This document shows positions 39,813 to 52,161 of a DNA stretch of 64,000 bases, in pieces. Location: the NCBI GenBank assembly GCA_018389105.1, contig JACATO010001096.1:124001-188000 (forward strand), given 5' to 3'. Numbering within the stretch: position 1 is the stretch's first letter; every line of letters starts with the position of its first letter. The stretch is from Nautilus pompilius (lineage: Eukaryota; Mollusca; Cephalopoda; Nautilida; Nautilidae). The notes under the pieces were generated by a model, which saw only the letters and a program-made list of their open reading frames with translations, was not told the DNA's origin and made no database searches. The translations under genes and the position numbers were made by a program.

Positions 39813-40763
39813 TCTCTGTCTCCGCTCCGAGCTGGCGCAGGCTCCTCGCGGTTCTATCGGCACTCTGCTCGCTGTTAATTTATTCCGGTTAAAACCCCGT
39901 TTGCTAACCAGATTCCACGTTAATTAAAAACTACGCTCTCGCCCGGCTTTACTGTGAAAAATGCAATCGTGCGTTTAAAAGGGGAGCAGAACCAAGACGC
40001 AAAGGCTTCTCCGTGTAACAGACTAACTGCGTGGCTTAGCTTGGGCGGAATCACCGCGGTGATGATGATGTCAGTCTCCCGGGGCCCCGATTTCACCTGT
40101 TTGCTCCCGTGATTCTAATTACCAGTTATCTTCTTTACGTAAGCGTGAACTCATCTAATAATCCACACTGAGCTTTTCCGAGCATAATTCCTTCTTTAAC
40201 CCCTCCCCCCACCGCTTCACAGCTCTCCTCTTCCGCCTCCAGAGACCTCGAGAAAATTCTCTTCTCACCAACTCTGGCAATCAAACGAAAACCTGAAGAC
40301 CATTTTTTTTGTCCTTCAACGAAGGAAGTTCGCCCTTCACGAGGCTCGATCGCTAGAGCCACACTTGGTCGTTCTTGCGGCCGCAGCACGGCGGGAAATA
40401 GCTCGCGCGAGACGTCGCCTTGGGGCCGTTTAAAACTCTTTTTAATGTTTATATGAAAAACAAAAACATGTTCAGTGTAGTATGGATCGAAACGAAATCA
40501 AAATTAAATATAGACATTAACCAGACCATTAAGAAATAAAATATGTCAGGCTTCATGTTCTCTAAATCTAAAAAGTCAGTTAAAAAGATATAACATTTAT
40601 AATAAATATGATATTGCCAAGATTTTCGAGAATACGTGAACGCGATTTATTGCCATGCACAGGCAGACATCCGAGACGGAATTTCTGACCACCGGCTGGC
40701 TGCGGATTAGCTGAATACCTCGAACAATCGTCGCCCGCGGATTTTTGTGTCAGCAAAAAAAAT
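39813..40763. other. Spacer between CT and GA tracts
   Basis: About 950 bp with no recognisable gene. Part of it (40,020-40,440) is GC-richer. It lies between two microsatellites that are complementary to one another. Confidence 0.6.
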
Positions 40764-40928
40764 CGAGAGAGAGAGAGAGGAGAGAGAAGAGAGGAGGAGG
40801 GAGAGAGAGAGAGAGAGAAGAGAGATGGTAGAGAGAGAGATGGAGAGAGAGATGATGATGAGAGAGAGAAGAGAGAGAGAGAGAGAGATAGAAGAGATGA
40901 AGAGAGAGAATGAAGGAGAGATGATGAT

Positions 40929-40959
<31 letters not shown>

Positions 40960-41062
40960 ATGAAGAGAGAGAAGTGAGAGAGAGAGAAGAGAAAGAGAGA
41001 TAGATTCTATGAGAGAGAAGAGAGATAGATGTAGAGGAGAGAGAGAGAAGAGAGAACGAGAG

Positions 41063-41094
<32 letters not shown>

Positions 41095-41106
41095 GAGATG
41101 AGAGGA
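40764..41106 (+). repeat. Long (GA)n microsatellite
   Basis: About 340 bp of GA repeats interrupted by GATGATGA and GAATGAA words. It lies in inverted relation to the CT tract 950 bp upstream. Reading frames through it are low complexity. Confidence 0.97.
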
Positions 41107-42538
41107 GTATATCATATCTATCAGAAGAAAGAGATGACGCCAGACTGTTTTGTCCATAAATTAAACAAGCACCAAACTTTAATTTAAGAGAAACAATAAA
41201 GAATATATTTAAAGTGAAGGCAAATTGTTTACAGATGTTTCTGAATCAATCAGCTTTTTCATGTTGTATACTATACCAAAATATTTATTGTTTACTATGT
41301 TATTTTAGTCTAATTTAATACATTTTCTCCAAAATCCAGGACCTATAACTTAGCCCCTGAACAATATGTAAAAAAAAGACAAAACAGTTTTCTTATTTGT
41401 TTAAAGGAATCCGTTGTATACTTTCCGTTATAGACATTATATACATTTTTCCTTTATTGAAAAAAACATTAAAAATATTTAGAATCAGACTGTGCGCGCC
41501 ACCTGGTAGTTTTCTCCGATAACTATCAGCAGCTGCTCCCCTTCTGGACTTCTCTTTTCTGTTCGCCCGAGAGCAAACGTTCAGTAAAATCTCTTCGACA
41601 AAGCAAATATTTATTTTATGAAAGAAATCTAATTTCTTTACAGACATTTTTTATTTATTGTTATAGCACTGCGATTTAATTAAAGTAAAATATTATGTTC
41701 GGAAATTAATCGAACTGTGCCTATCTGGTGTGACAAGATCTATCATGGTGTTTGGGCTAATAAAATATTTATCTAATTCTTGCGGTTGTTACAGATTAAG
41801 CGAGAAAGGGAAGAGAAGAGATTTGGTGTAAAATGATTGAATGCTAAAATGGGTCGGTCTTGAAAACCTCGGTTACTCATCAAGTACTGTGCCATTAGTG
41901 TCTCTTCGTCACCACTGATAGTTCGAAGCAAGCTCTACAACTTACTGATAGACATTCTTACCTTTTGTTTTCTCAAAAGTTAATTCCCATGATCACTTTA
42001 TTTAATTTCGTTCTGGTATTTGATGAACGCTTTCTCTGGCTCTAAGGGTTAAATAAATAACGAAAACAAAGGTAGTTAATTAAAACCACATATCCGGCGA
42101 GGTTCTGTATACTGAATAAGACATTCCGCTTTATCTTAATTGTTCTTTGAAAGAAGTTATGGTTCATCGAAAATGCGAGCAAAGTAAATGATCTTCATTA
42201 AATTTCCGATTTTAAATCAATCACAATTTGCTTAGTTCTTCTTCCGGTATCGACTTAAACAGAATAGTGCAGGTGGGAAGCTGCTGAGGAAAGATAATAA
42301 TTACCTCTTTGTTTAATTAGAGAATGCTGGAGAGATTTCAGACTTTTATCTAATATATTTTTTATATAATTCGTACTTTTTCTCGAACCAACAAAACTCA
42401 TGCCCTCTTCGAAATCAATAACAGTGTTGTTTTGCGATCTGCATTTAAAATTGCATCTTCGAATTATACCTGCCTACTTGTTAATCGATCGACAATTCTC
42501 TTGTGAGCACGTGTAGGTGGCATAGCACTGTTCTAGAC
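41107..42538. other. Non-coding stretch, no gene recognised
   Basis: AT-rich, no domain recognised. It contains one CTCF-like core at 41,496-41,509, listed separately. Confidence 0.6.
41496..41509 (-). promoter_or_regulatory. CTCF-like core motif
   Basis: GCGCCACCTGGTAG matches 13 of 14 positions of the reverse form of the CTCF core (SCGCCMYCTRGTGG). CTCF is an architectural DNA-binding protein conserved in most bilaterians. A motif match alone does not show occupancy. Confidence 0.3.
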
Positions 42539-44713
42539 CAGGGGTGAGCAAACATTTTGGTCGCGGGCCAAACAATATTAACCGCTTCTTCTATCTTTTT
42601 TTTAAAAATCAAAATAAGTATACGACAAACTGTGCTGTAGTTTACTGTTGTGCTCACATATTACAGTAGGCATGTCTCCATCTTAAATTTAATTTAAATT
42701 CTTAAAAACTTAATGGTCCCCTGCTTTTTAATTGGCATAGTTCGATCGAATATAAATATATATATATTTTTTTTCTATCGATAATGACACGTAGAACAGC
42801 GAGGAAAAGATTTTATTTCGAAAACTGATGTTTCGGATTATAACGCCTTCTTCTGAGCTTCAATAAAGAACAGAAAAGTAAGAAAAACATTGCAAAATAA
42901 TAACAGGATAAAGATCAATAAAGGGACAAGGCAGTTAACTCAATGGGAACAGTTATGTTGCGCATTGGATTGAAGAATAGCTGGCACGTCAGGAGCAAGT
43001 CTTGTTGTTGAGATGCGAAGAACGTCGCATAGATGGCTGTCGGTCAACTTGGTTCTCAGTCGGCTTTTGTTCAAAGTCATCAGAGAAAATGTTTGCTCGC
43101 ATACGTATGTAGAGCCAAACAGACTGATCGTTCTTGCAGCGTGGCGCCTCATCAGGGGAAACCTGGCCTTTTCCAAACTCCGATAGACATCCGTTAGAGG
43201 GAAGAAGCTGATATAAACTCTTCAGAGAATCGTCGCATTGGACCTCAATAACCTCCAATTGCATACTCTCATCGATTTCTGTCACGTCAATCGAGAAGGG
43301 GGACGTGAAGAGCTTGATGTCTTTCTCAATGGCAGAGAAGTCTTGGAAGCGCTGATTAAACTCTATCAGAAGAGATGCGATCACCGATACATATTTTTAC
43401 CTTTTTTGTAGAAAGGTTGGCATTTTGGAAAGCGGCCTTAAGTTCCAACAGTGTGGGGAAGTGCACCACATCGAAAGACGGAGCTATACACACAACGCTT
43501 TCAGGTGCGAGTACAGTTGAGGCACGAGCTGATTTTTGCTTTGCAGGCCTTTGTTCGGTGTGTTTAGTTGCCTCATCAGATCAACTAAGAAAGCCACGTC
43601 TGCCAAGGGTCACTCAGTTCATGAAGAGGTCGGCCTTTCTCTTTTAAAAACTGGTCAATTTCAATTCTCAGGGAATAAAACCGCTGCAGCACAGAGCCGT
43701 GACTAAGCCGTCGTACATCTGAGCGATAGATTACATCTCTATTCAACATCAACTCCAGATAGGAAAGCCTGGAATTCTCTTTGATAGAGTGCCCGTGCTC
43801 GAATTAGGTTGATAGTTTTCGCCACAACGTTCATCACATCACCGAGCTGGACTGCCTTGGCACAGATTGCCTCTTGGTGGATAATACAGTGCATTTTGAC
43901 AGCCTCACCTCTACTGTCGTGAACTCTTTTGCACACCATAGAAGCCATCCCATTCCACTCGCCTGTCATGGCCGGAGCCCCATCCGTTGTAACTCCACAC
44001 AGCTTGCCCCACGGCAGCTTCATGTCATCGATCGCAGCGGATACAGCTTCAAAAATGTCCTCACCCTTGGTGGTGCCCTTTAGACCCCTATGATCAAGCA
44101 GCTCCTCGGTGATGCAAAAGTTGTAGTCAACTCCACGCAAAAATATTTACAGCTGGGCTGTCTGTGTCCGTAGCATCTGCGCTCTCATCACATGCAATTG
44201 AGTAAAAATCAAATGCACCAGCTTTGTATGACACCTGCTGTTTTACGTCAGCTGACAGTTCTTCAACTCGTCGGGCGACTGTTGTTCTGGACAAAGTGAC
44301 GTTGTTGAATTCTTGAGTTTTCTCTGGGCCCCATTATCCGGGCAACTTTAGTGAGACACTCCGTAATAAGCTCAACATCCGAGAAGGGTTTTCCGTGCCG
44401 GGCGATTAGCTGAGCTATCTCGTAGCTAGCCATTGTGGCATTTATCTGTACTTTGTTGGCAGGAAAAAAATACTGCTGTTCAATTTTCAGGCCAGCGGTC
44501 AGGTGTTTAACTTTCTTCTCTCGACAGATTCCATGCAAATCAAGCGGCTATAATACAAATAAATACTTCTCTCAGTTTCTTCTCTTTGCCAGATTTGAAT
44601 GATATAATAAATTTACTGCCAGAGACTATGTTCTAACGGGCCCATATTCCATTGTAGTTTTAAAGTTCCCGGCGGGCCACTTAAGAACGGGCTGCCGTAG
44701 TTCGAACACCCTG
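42539..44713 (-). mobile_element. hAT DNA transposon, decayed
   Basis: Left end CAGGGGTGAGCAAACATTTT; right end, read on the reverse strand, CAGGGTGTTCGAACTACGGC. GGCCCG-type bases follow at both ends, as in hAT-Charlie-like termini. Outside the ends lie TTCTAGAC (42,531-42,538) and GTCTGGAC (44,714-44,721), identical at 6 of 8 positions. The left copy fits the nTCTAGAn target preference reported for this hAT group. The 2.2-kb element carries one transposase pseudogene on the minus strand. Between the coding end (42,940) and the left terminus is an AT-rich segment (about 42,735-42,930) unlike the rest, possibly a nested insertion. Confidence 0.88.
42940..44538 (-). pseudogene. hAT transposase pseudogene (GTF2IRD2/ZBED-like)
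   Basis: From N to C terminus the minus strand gives: KHLTAGLKIEQQYFF...SYEIAQLIARHGKPFSD (44,538-44,330), then VARRVEELSADVKQQVSY and IACDESADATD, the first catalytic Asp region. Next are GVDYNFCITEELLD, CGVTTDGAPAM (second Asp) and MHCIIHQEAICAKA (44,140-43,739). YRSDVRRLSHGSVLQRF stands where the family has an EVRWLSRG block. The C-terminal dimerisation region FGSTYVCEQTFSLMTLNKSRL ends with a stop at 42,940. Breaks: the catalytic Glu reads Asp and the Trp reads Arg, a TAG lies just before that block (near 43,736), and frames change near 44,310, 44,150, 43,610, 43,480, 43,400 and 43,185 (approximate). The BED zinc finger normally at the N terminus is absent, since only about 175 bp separate the coding start from the element end. 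Known hAT transposases excise by a DDE mechanism; this copy is inactive. Confidence 0.88.
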
Positions 44714-47700
44714 GTCTGGACGGTATTAGCACCGATGAGCTACTCAGCAACATCCCGCTCGTACCGCACCATCACTCTGAAGTTAAACCTCTGACATCTC
44801 TCTCGAACTCTTCGTCGCTGAGTCAAGTCCACTTATTAAATCGCATCACTAGCTTTTCTAGAAATAATAAGTCGATGCCATTTATAGTACCTGACGCGGG
44901 TTTCTTTCCAGCGACCATTAAATCAACTCTGCAGACGGAAGATTCGCTCAATCGTCATACTATTATAATAAAACAAACAGCAAACAGTAAAAAAAACGAA
45001 CGAGCGTCAAACGTCCAGGCACAGAGAGTCGTGGCTTTTCCGAACTAGGTGTCTGCCTTTTTTCTCTGGAGGACAAAGTTTCTAAAAAATGTTTCAATTT
45101 TCAAAAAAAAATTGCCCAAACTTCAATTATTCATCGCAAAGAAAGATTTAAAATTTAAACTGTTTTATCTCAGTTATTTCTTTTAATTTGATAGCTAACC
45201 TCGCAAAGCACAACACCCAACTAACTAGCAGCCTGGAGAGCAGCAGACCTACAGAGAAATTTGAAATTGTGGCTCCACTTTTAAATTCCGGATATTTCAA
45301 ACATTTTTTTCAAATTACCCACCTTCTTGTCTTCCTGTAAAGCAGAACATCTAAGAGCTAAAAGGTAAAAGGAAGGCACGTCCATCTTTTGCTAACAGAA
45401 CTGCTTCGCTCACTAAAATTCCGAAAGTGCTCGGGGGTAATACGACAAGGACAGAAATATCTGTTTGTTGAGGAAAAAAAGAAATTAGATACTTGGAAAA
45501 GAAACGACAGAGCACTGCCACATTGAGTTCGTAACTCCCGTAAATTACCTCCTCTAAATTCCCCATATTTCTCGTGTGATTATGTTTATACTGGTTCTTT
45601 AAGTAGCAGTTAACCGAATGCCCTATTGCATGCCCAAAACAGGCGGATCCCGAAATATTCCCTTCTTCTTTCACCCGAGGTCATGTCCAGAGTCAACGTC
45701 AGATTATCAACGATCTGGATTTCCTATGGATTGTGGCCGACATTGCCGCGAATTTTTCCGAGACAAAGGTGATGCTTTCGACAAAGCGATCTGCAAGGCC
45801 GATAACAGCGACAAGAAGGTGCTGCCATCGCTTGTCACACCCGCTTTCACTCCGAACGTTATTTGTAAGATGCTCCAAAATGCTTGGTACTGTTTTCTAG
45901 TGTGTCCGGTTACTAGAAATCCACGTGCGGATTTCGCACGTTAGTTTAAAAAAAGACCTTACGAAGACATTCGACCTCAATGTCTTCTTCCCATAATCAG
46001 GTGTAGAGGCGGAAGTGTCTTGGTATATACGCATAGCCTGGAGATAGAGTGTCAGGGCTCTCCATGGGGCAAAGTGTGGCTCAGCCAAGAGCCAATAACA
46101 AAGAATATCCACTCCACCGCTTCCCTTTACTAAACTGACTAATTGTAGCCAAGTCGTTACGATAGTATAATGGTGAAACCAGTTTCGGTTCTTCGTCTAG
46201 GACTGCAATCGACACATAAGCGAGAAGACCTGATGTCTGACGGCTTTGAAGGTTACTGGTTAGTTTTTTTTTCGTGAAGCCCCAGAAGCAGATGGAGTCC
46301 ACCAAGCAACACCATTCCCCAAAGCTAGCAGCGACCGCGCCCACCTGAAAGTGAAAGTGCTCCGGTAGCGCTGGCGTGCAGTCTAATATCGACAGGTTAT
46401 TGTCCTGAAGAGTTATTTGTGGAAAATTATAAAGAGAAAACAACCAGCACAACAAGTATTCAGGGCTGTCGGTGGTCCCCTGACTGTTTATTTTGGGTAA
46501 AACGCAATTTCTAATTTAATGAGAAAAGCTTAAATTATTAATTTTTTTGTGTTTTTTGCTCAGCACAAATCTATAAATATTCTATAACGAATTGAGAAAT
46601 AAGATTATTGAAAATTCTATTTTTTTTTCAAGTCTTAAAAAGGTTTAGTTAATTATACTTTATTTCGTTCTGTATATCTGCTAAAATAAACTATTTTCAT
46701 TATTTATATTATACGTTTATTAATTATTAAGAAATGTAGTTGGACCTTTAATTTGGCTGGTAGCTATTTAGCATCAATCAAATGTTACTGGTAACTTGTT
46801 GGGTCTTTAGAAGCTGGTCCCCTTTTGTTCCCGTTTGGACAAAGTCGTGGTCTATTTGAAGACTAAATAGTTCACTCAATAATTCTTGAACATCGATAAA
46901 TGAGCCAAATCGGATTATGAAATAACTTTATTTAACTTTCTGACTTTTATTATCATTTTATAGAATAACATCATCTTCTTCGGAAGCTCTAACCGTGTAA
47001 TAATTAATGGCTATTAAGATACTGACATTTTCCTCCAACAGATGGTCTTAATATTATTTTGTTTAACTGGATGATTTCTAGAATTGCGCTGATATCTGTG
47101 GATTGACCTCTGCTTCTTGATAATCTCAAGGTGAGCTAGCATTATCTTTAAGTCAATACACAAACAGAATCTGTTTGAAGGTGTTCTAGGGATGCTACTA
47201 CAAATAAGAGATAATTCCAATGTAGTTCTTAGTTTTTTAATACAACATACGTTAAATTCTTACTTTTGAAAATATTTTAATGCACATTACTCGATGCAAT
47301 CAATCATTTTTTCGTGAGGATATTTTAAATAGAACAAATGAACAATTTTTTATTGAATCAAACTGGACGTCACTTTCTATATGCGACGATCATTAAAATA
47401 CCCGTCCCGGATGCCAAAGAATTGCGACATGAAAATATTAACTTATTTCGTCAACTGCAAAACTTAAACTGCTTCGTCATAATTCAGTGATTTAAATATT
47501 AAAAACTAAAAGTTTAGAGGTCTTTTTCCTTCAGATTTTCTTTAAATGTTTGAACAAAGAAGCGATGTCTTAACTGTGAAACGCGATACTCGTAAGAAGC
47601 GTAAAGCCGATACATTCTGAATTTCTGTAAAGATTAACCCTTTTAAACTTCGAGAAATTCAGCAGGATGTTGCTTTTACGGCAGTAGCAGCAGCTACAAC

Positions 47701-50700
47701 GAACGCTAACTGTGTTGTCAAGTTACAGCCTACGCAGAGTACACGAATAAACATGAACAGGGAGATAACACCGATCTGGTACATACTCATGGCAATTACC
47801 CAGTTTATTATATAATTACAGCTATAGTTTATAAGAATTAAGGTAAAGGGCGCATCTGACAAAAAAATACTGGATATAGTGTAATAATGCGAGGTGCTTT
47901 CTATGAACGAGGAATTCTTTGAAAGGAGGTATAATCGTTTATCTAGTTTTAAGGCATTTTTCTAGAAACACTGGTCCAAGGTGAACCAATTTTACATTCT
48001 TCAAATCGACGCCGTTTAAATTCCTTCTTCCTCTTTTCTCAGACTCTTCAGATTCTCTGGTGACAGACTAAGTTAAGCGACGTCGCTAGGAAGCATCACG
48101 TGGTACAAAATGCTGTCAGATCACGTGCAACTTCTGCGCTTGTGTTTGCATTTTTTCATTGTTTTGGCTGTCTTTAAGCTGGTAATTTTTCTGCGATTAA
48201 AAAAAAAATATATATATTTTTGCCATGAACGTTTAAAAATAACCAAGATCACTTTCTAGCCAGAAGGCAATCGAATCCAAAGTCATTCTTTAAAAAAATT
48301 TGCTGTTTAAAACTTGCGGAGTAGCGGAGAATTCGCACAATCTGTAAAGCAGCTCATACATGATAATCCAAACCGTCTTCAGAAGAACAGCTTTACATGA
48401 AAGGTGTCCGTATTTCTTCATCAGGTTCATTTCCTTCTTTCTTAATGTAGAAATTCTTTGGAGATATTTCTGTAAACACCCCTTTCTCTTTTAATTACCT
48501 TCAAGATGTTTCAGATGTAAACTAAAAAAAAAAACTATTACCAAAGAGCGCTGTGTCTAGACTTATCTCACTCAGCTGTTTATCCTCTAAATAGAATTCT
48601 ATTTTGAAATAAAGTGTAGATTTTGTTGCTTGGAGGAGAGGCAAAGATTATTTGTAATCTAGTCATGTCGCTGATTATCCTGCGAGACTTATTCCACTTC
48701 GCAGCATTCTAATGGATGGCACACTCTGTCGGCTAGTGCGCCCCTGACACCTGCTTCCCACCGCGAACAAATGTTCTGTTGAGAGGGCCTGAGCTATAAT
48801 ATATTCTGCCTTTTTCCAGACATGTCTAATGGTACTAGTTCTCGTCTCTAGCTGCCACACTCGTGATCAGCGGAGAAACGAGAGTGCTATTTTAATTTGC
48901 CTCCAGGAGGCGTTGAAAACTCTGTCGTAAAACATCCGACAAGCCCGATTTCCTGCAGGAGCCAGGCTCCAACCTGCACTCACTTCCTTATCAAGCGAAT
49001 GAAGCCCAGTGATCTTGTTCTCCCGCCACTAACCCGTCCTGCTAGGTTTTCTTTGAATTACATCTCGGAATTAGAAACAAAATGTCGTCCGATTTCTAAT
49101 GTCAGAAACACCGCCATGACGAGATTTTAGATCTTCTCCTGTGATAGAATCTTCGCTTACTTTCCAACAGGGGGCATTCGAAACGTACGTCCGCCGTTGA
49201 CCAGGCCGGCCCATCCTGCACCCTCTCTCACACGTGCTCGCACTATCCTCTACTTCTAAAATGTCAGCTCCCCCGAAATAATATATTTTTTAAGAAAACC
49301 TTTCTTAACTACTTTCCCACCGAAATCCAAAACTCGGTTAATTACTCTTCTTGCATCTTACTGTTGTTACCACTGCAAGTGTAGTCAATTTGATCAGATC
49401 TGCGTACGGTAGTCATGTTTACCTGTATATACCGCGCAGAGAACACCCTTGGGTTGGCTGTATAAATTCCCAGAGAGGTTTCCGCTACAAAAATGAACGC
49501 TGATGATTCGCACATCACGTCGACTGATTTGGTCTACAAACTGTTATGGTATTGAGGGATGTGTCTCACGACCACGGTGCAGGGAAGCCTGACGGTAAGC
49601 AAGTACTTAGCTGAAGCGTTACCGCGGCTATAGTCAAGCCCACAGTAAGATATTTCAAGAAGGCATTTCTCGGCCTTCTTCCGCCAACGTGATCGGCGGA
49701 CTTTTTGAGCAATGCCACCATTAATACATTGCCTTAGAAAGCTGTTTCGTACACCAAAACCTTATCGAACACCTCTAGGACGAGCTTGATCCCAGCGTAC
49801 ATCCATGCTTCCGACACATTAGGGACCTTTTCAGGCCTCAGAGGAAAGTCAGAAAAACATCCTCCAATAGGGTCTGTGGCTGTCATGGTGCGCATGCGAG
49901 TTACCAGACCCAGAATTTTTTGTGCCAATCGATTTACGAAATACACTACTGTGCAAATTTTAAAGAATTCGGTGGCAGTGAACCAATCTATTATCTCCCT
50001 AGACATCATTGTCGTATAACCTTTTTAACGAGTATATATTATGGCAAAGGTTGAAATCATATTTGTAATGCTGCATTCAAATTATTATCAGAAACCTTTA
50101 TTCTGGAATCGTGGAAGTCGGTGGATTTCCAATTTGGTGCCACTGGTCAATTAAAATTTGAAAGTGAACCAACTTCTCCAGAGATAGCGCATCGTCTTTT
50201 GGAAACTTCTCGAGTCAGCACTGACCACGTGGTTGAGACCGGTCGCTCAGCGTGGTGTCGTTATTGATCATTCTTATCTGAGATACTTCTAACAGCATTA
50301 ATGAAACTGAACCGGAAACCTTGTGAAAATGTTTTATTAATTAGAGAACGGAGGAAACTAATGATCGCGGTATGATACAGAAAACTGCTGTATAAGCTGA
50401 ATCTAAAGCCAACTCTCTGAAATATTTATAAAATTTAGTACATAAGCTTTAAGAACGCAATCTCTTCTTTATTGGTCGGCCCTGTGGGTTTTCTTTCATA
50501 TCTAAAAATGAAGACATCTAATATGAACTTTCGTTAGGAGCTTTGATGACAAATATTGCTGGAGACATTTACTGTTGAAATCAGCATGTCTGAAAGACCC
50601 GATTATCCATCAACTCCCTGTCATTCTTGACCAAGACAAACCTGGAGATTATCTGTCTTTCTGCTGGTCGTCTGCGATGGTCTATAGCGAGCCATAAGAC

Positions 50701-51900
50701 GGACATAAAATGGTTAACTGCTCGATCCAACATTTCTGTATTTTCTACTGTTAAACTTTGACTTTATCATTAGTAATATTACTGGTTTTATTTAAATGCT
50801 GCGGTATGTATCGGTTTTCTGTGCCATATACCGCCACAGTCGCGACGGCGTGGTGCCCTAAGCCGTCAGATGGTCGATAGTGTTTCTCGGAGAAGATGGT
50901 CGTCTCCCAGAACTGGACTTCTCTCTCTGGCACCAGATATTCCGCTGAAAAGCATCGCCGCGAGGCATTCATCGGGTAGATACCAATCTCTCGCACGAAA
51001 GATCGACTTCTCTCCGAGAGGATCTTGGTAAAGGAGAATAGGGATGAAGGTCGCCAATAGACTTTTGTGTTCCTGGATGCGCTCTAGTGAATAAGCGATC
51101 GTGAATTGACCCAACAATCGAATGACCGAAATCACAGAATAACAACCTATGTTTCACTGACTTTAGCTTCTCCGGTGGCGCTGCTGAGAATGCAATAAGA
51201 AATGGTTTGAACCTCGACTGAGACAAACCCGACATCTTCATGCTGCTCACGTGACCATTGCAAATAGATCATTTATTTACGGTACTGCACAGCGCCAACA
51301 CAAAATACTAAAGCATGCACATTTTAATTTGACAATAAAGTAGCCGAATATATCCGCTGACTTATAGCAGGCGAGTAAGTTTGAAAATTCTACTCGACCG
51401 AAGACCTCACTAACTATCATTAGGTGGTAGCGGTACTAAAACACCAAAATCAGCCAACGCATTAACCGGATGTAGTTGATTACGGATCTATCCAGATATC
51501 GCGCTAAACCGACGGTTTCCGGTCCGTCTGGGAAGGGTGGAAGCCGCGGTAACTTAACTGTGCAAATGTTTGCCGACTGAAGTCGTTTGGGCAAAGACGG
51601 CTGCAAAGAATCTCCCAGCAACGAGGTTTCCAGGCTGTCGATGACAGTAATTCTGGCTCACAATTATTACAATACACGCACCTGTAGCCGCCATAAGCGC
51701 CAGTTGGCACGAAAACATGCAGAAAGTTACCTTCTCGTATAATTAATTCGCACGTAAATGTAAATGTTTCTGTTCGCCTGTGCTTTCAAATAAAGGAGGA
51801 AAAGTCTCATCATTTGTAAACGAAATTGCTTTTATTTCATTATTTGTTTGTGTAAACCGTCAAATGCAAATTTTTTTATTTCACATCAGACTACAGCAAA
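44714..51900. other. Non-coding stretch, no gene recognised
   Basis: About 7.2 kb without a domain I recognise. Frames of 90-125 codons at 45,618-45,944 (+), 46,081-46,455 (-), 49,734-50,009 (-) and 50,751-51,250 (-) read as ordinary peptide but match nothing I know and overlap frames on the other strand. GTTATCTCCCT-type words occur at 47,759-47,769 (reverse) and 49,990-50,000. A hairpin TCCGCC...GGCGGA lies near 49,679-49,698. Confidence 0.5.
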
Positions 51901-52161
51901 TATGGGCCCCCTACGTCATTTATTAATATTACTGAAATTCTATGTATGGGCCCCCTACGTCATTTATTCATATTACTGAAATTCTATGTATGGGCCCCCT
52001 ACGTCGTTTATTAATATTACTGAAATTCTATGTATGGGCCCCCTACGTCATTTATTAATAATACTGAAATTCTATGTATGGGCCCCCTACGTCATTTATT
52101 CATATTACTGAAATTCTATGTATGGGCCCCCTACGTCATTTATTCATATTACTGAAATTCT
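51901..52161 (+). repeat. Tandem array, 6 copies of a 44-bp unit
   Basis: Units start at 51,901, 51,945, 51,989, 52,033, 52,077 and 52,121; the spacing is exactly 44 bp. Each begins TATGGGCCCCCTACGTCATT and ends ACTGAAATTCTATG. Variation is limited to a few bases (ATTAAT versus ATTCAT; one GTCGTT; one ATAATA). The last copy decays after GAAATTC. No unique spacers, so not a CRISPR array; no coding potential. Confidence 0.97.

Noticed and set aside
39237-39892. Open frames of over 200 codons on the plus strand and about 100 on the minus strand
   Set aside because: They run through the CT microsatellite and encode only Ser/Leu or Arg/Glu repeats.
40747-41157. Open frames of 76 and 135 codons
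   Set aside because: By-products of the GA microsatellite.
43375-43647. 90-codon plus-strand frame
   Set aside because: Antisense shadow of the hAT transposase pseudogene.
47633-47655. TTAACCCTTTTAAACTTCG resembling the piggyBac-type MITE end
   Set aside because: No facing AAAGGGTTAA end was found within a few hundred bases.
50751-51250. Reverse-strand frames with a faint look of a Tc1-like IFSDEK region (TTIFSEKHYRPSD...NRYIPQHLNKT)
   Set aside because: No second or third catalytic block follows and the neighbouring frames do not continue the family pattern.
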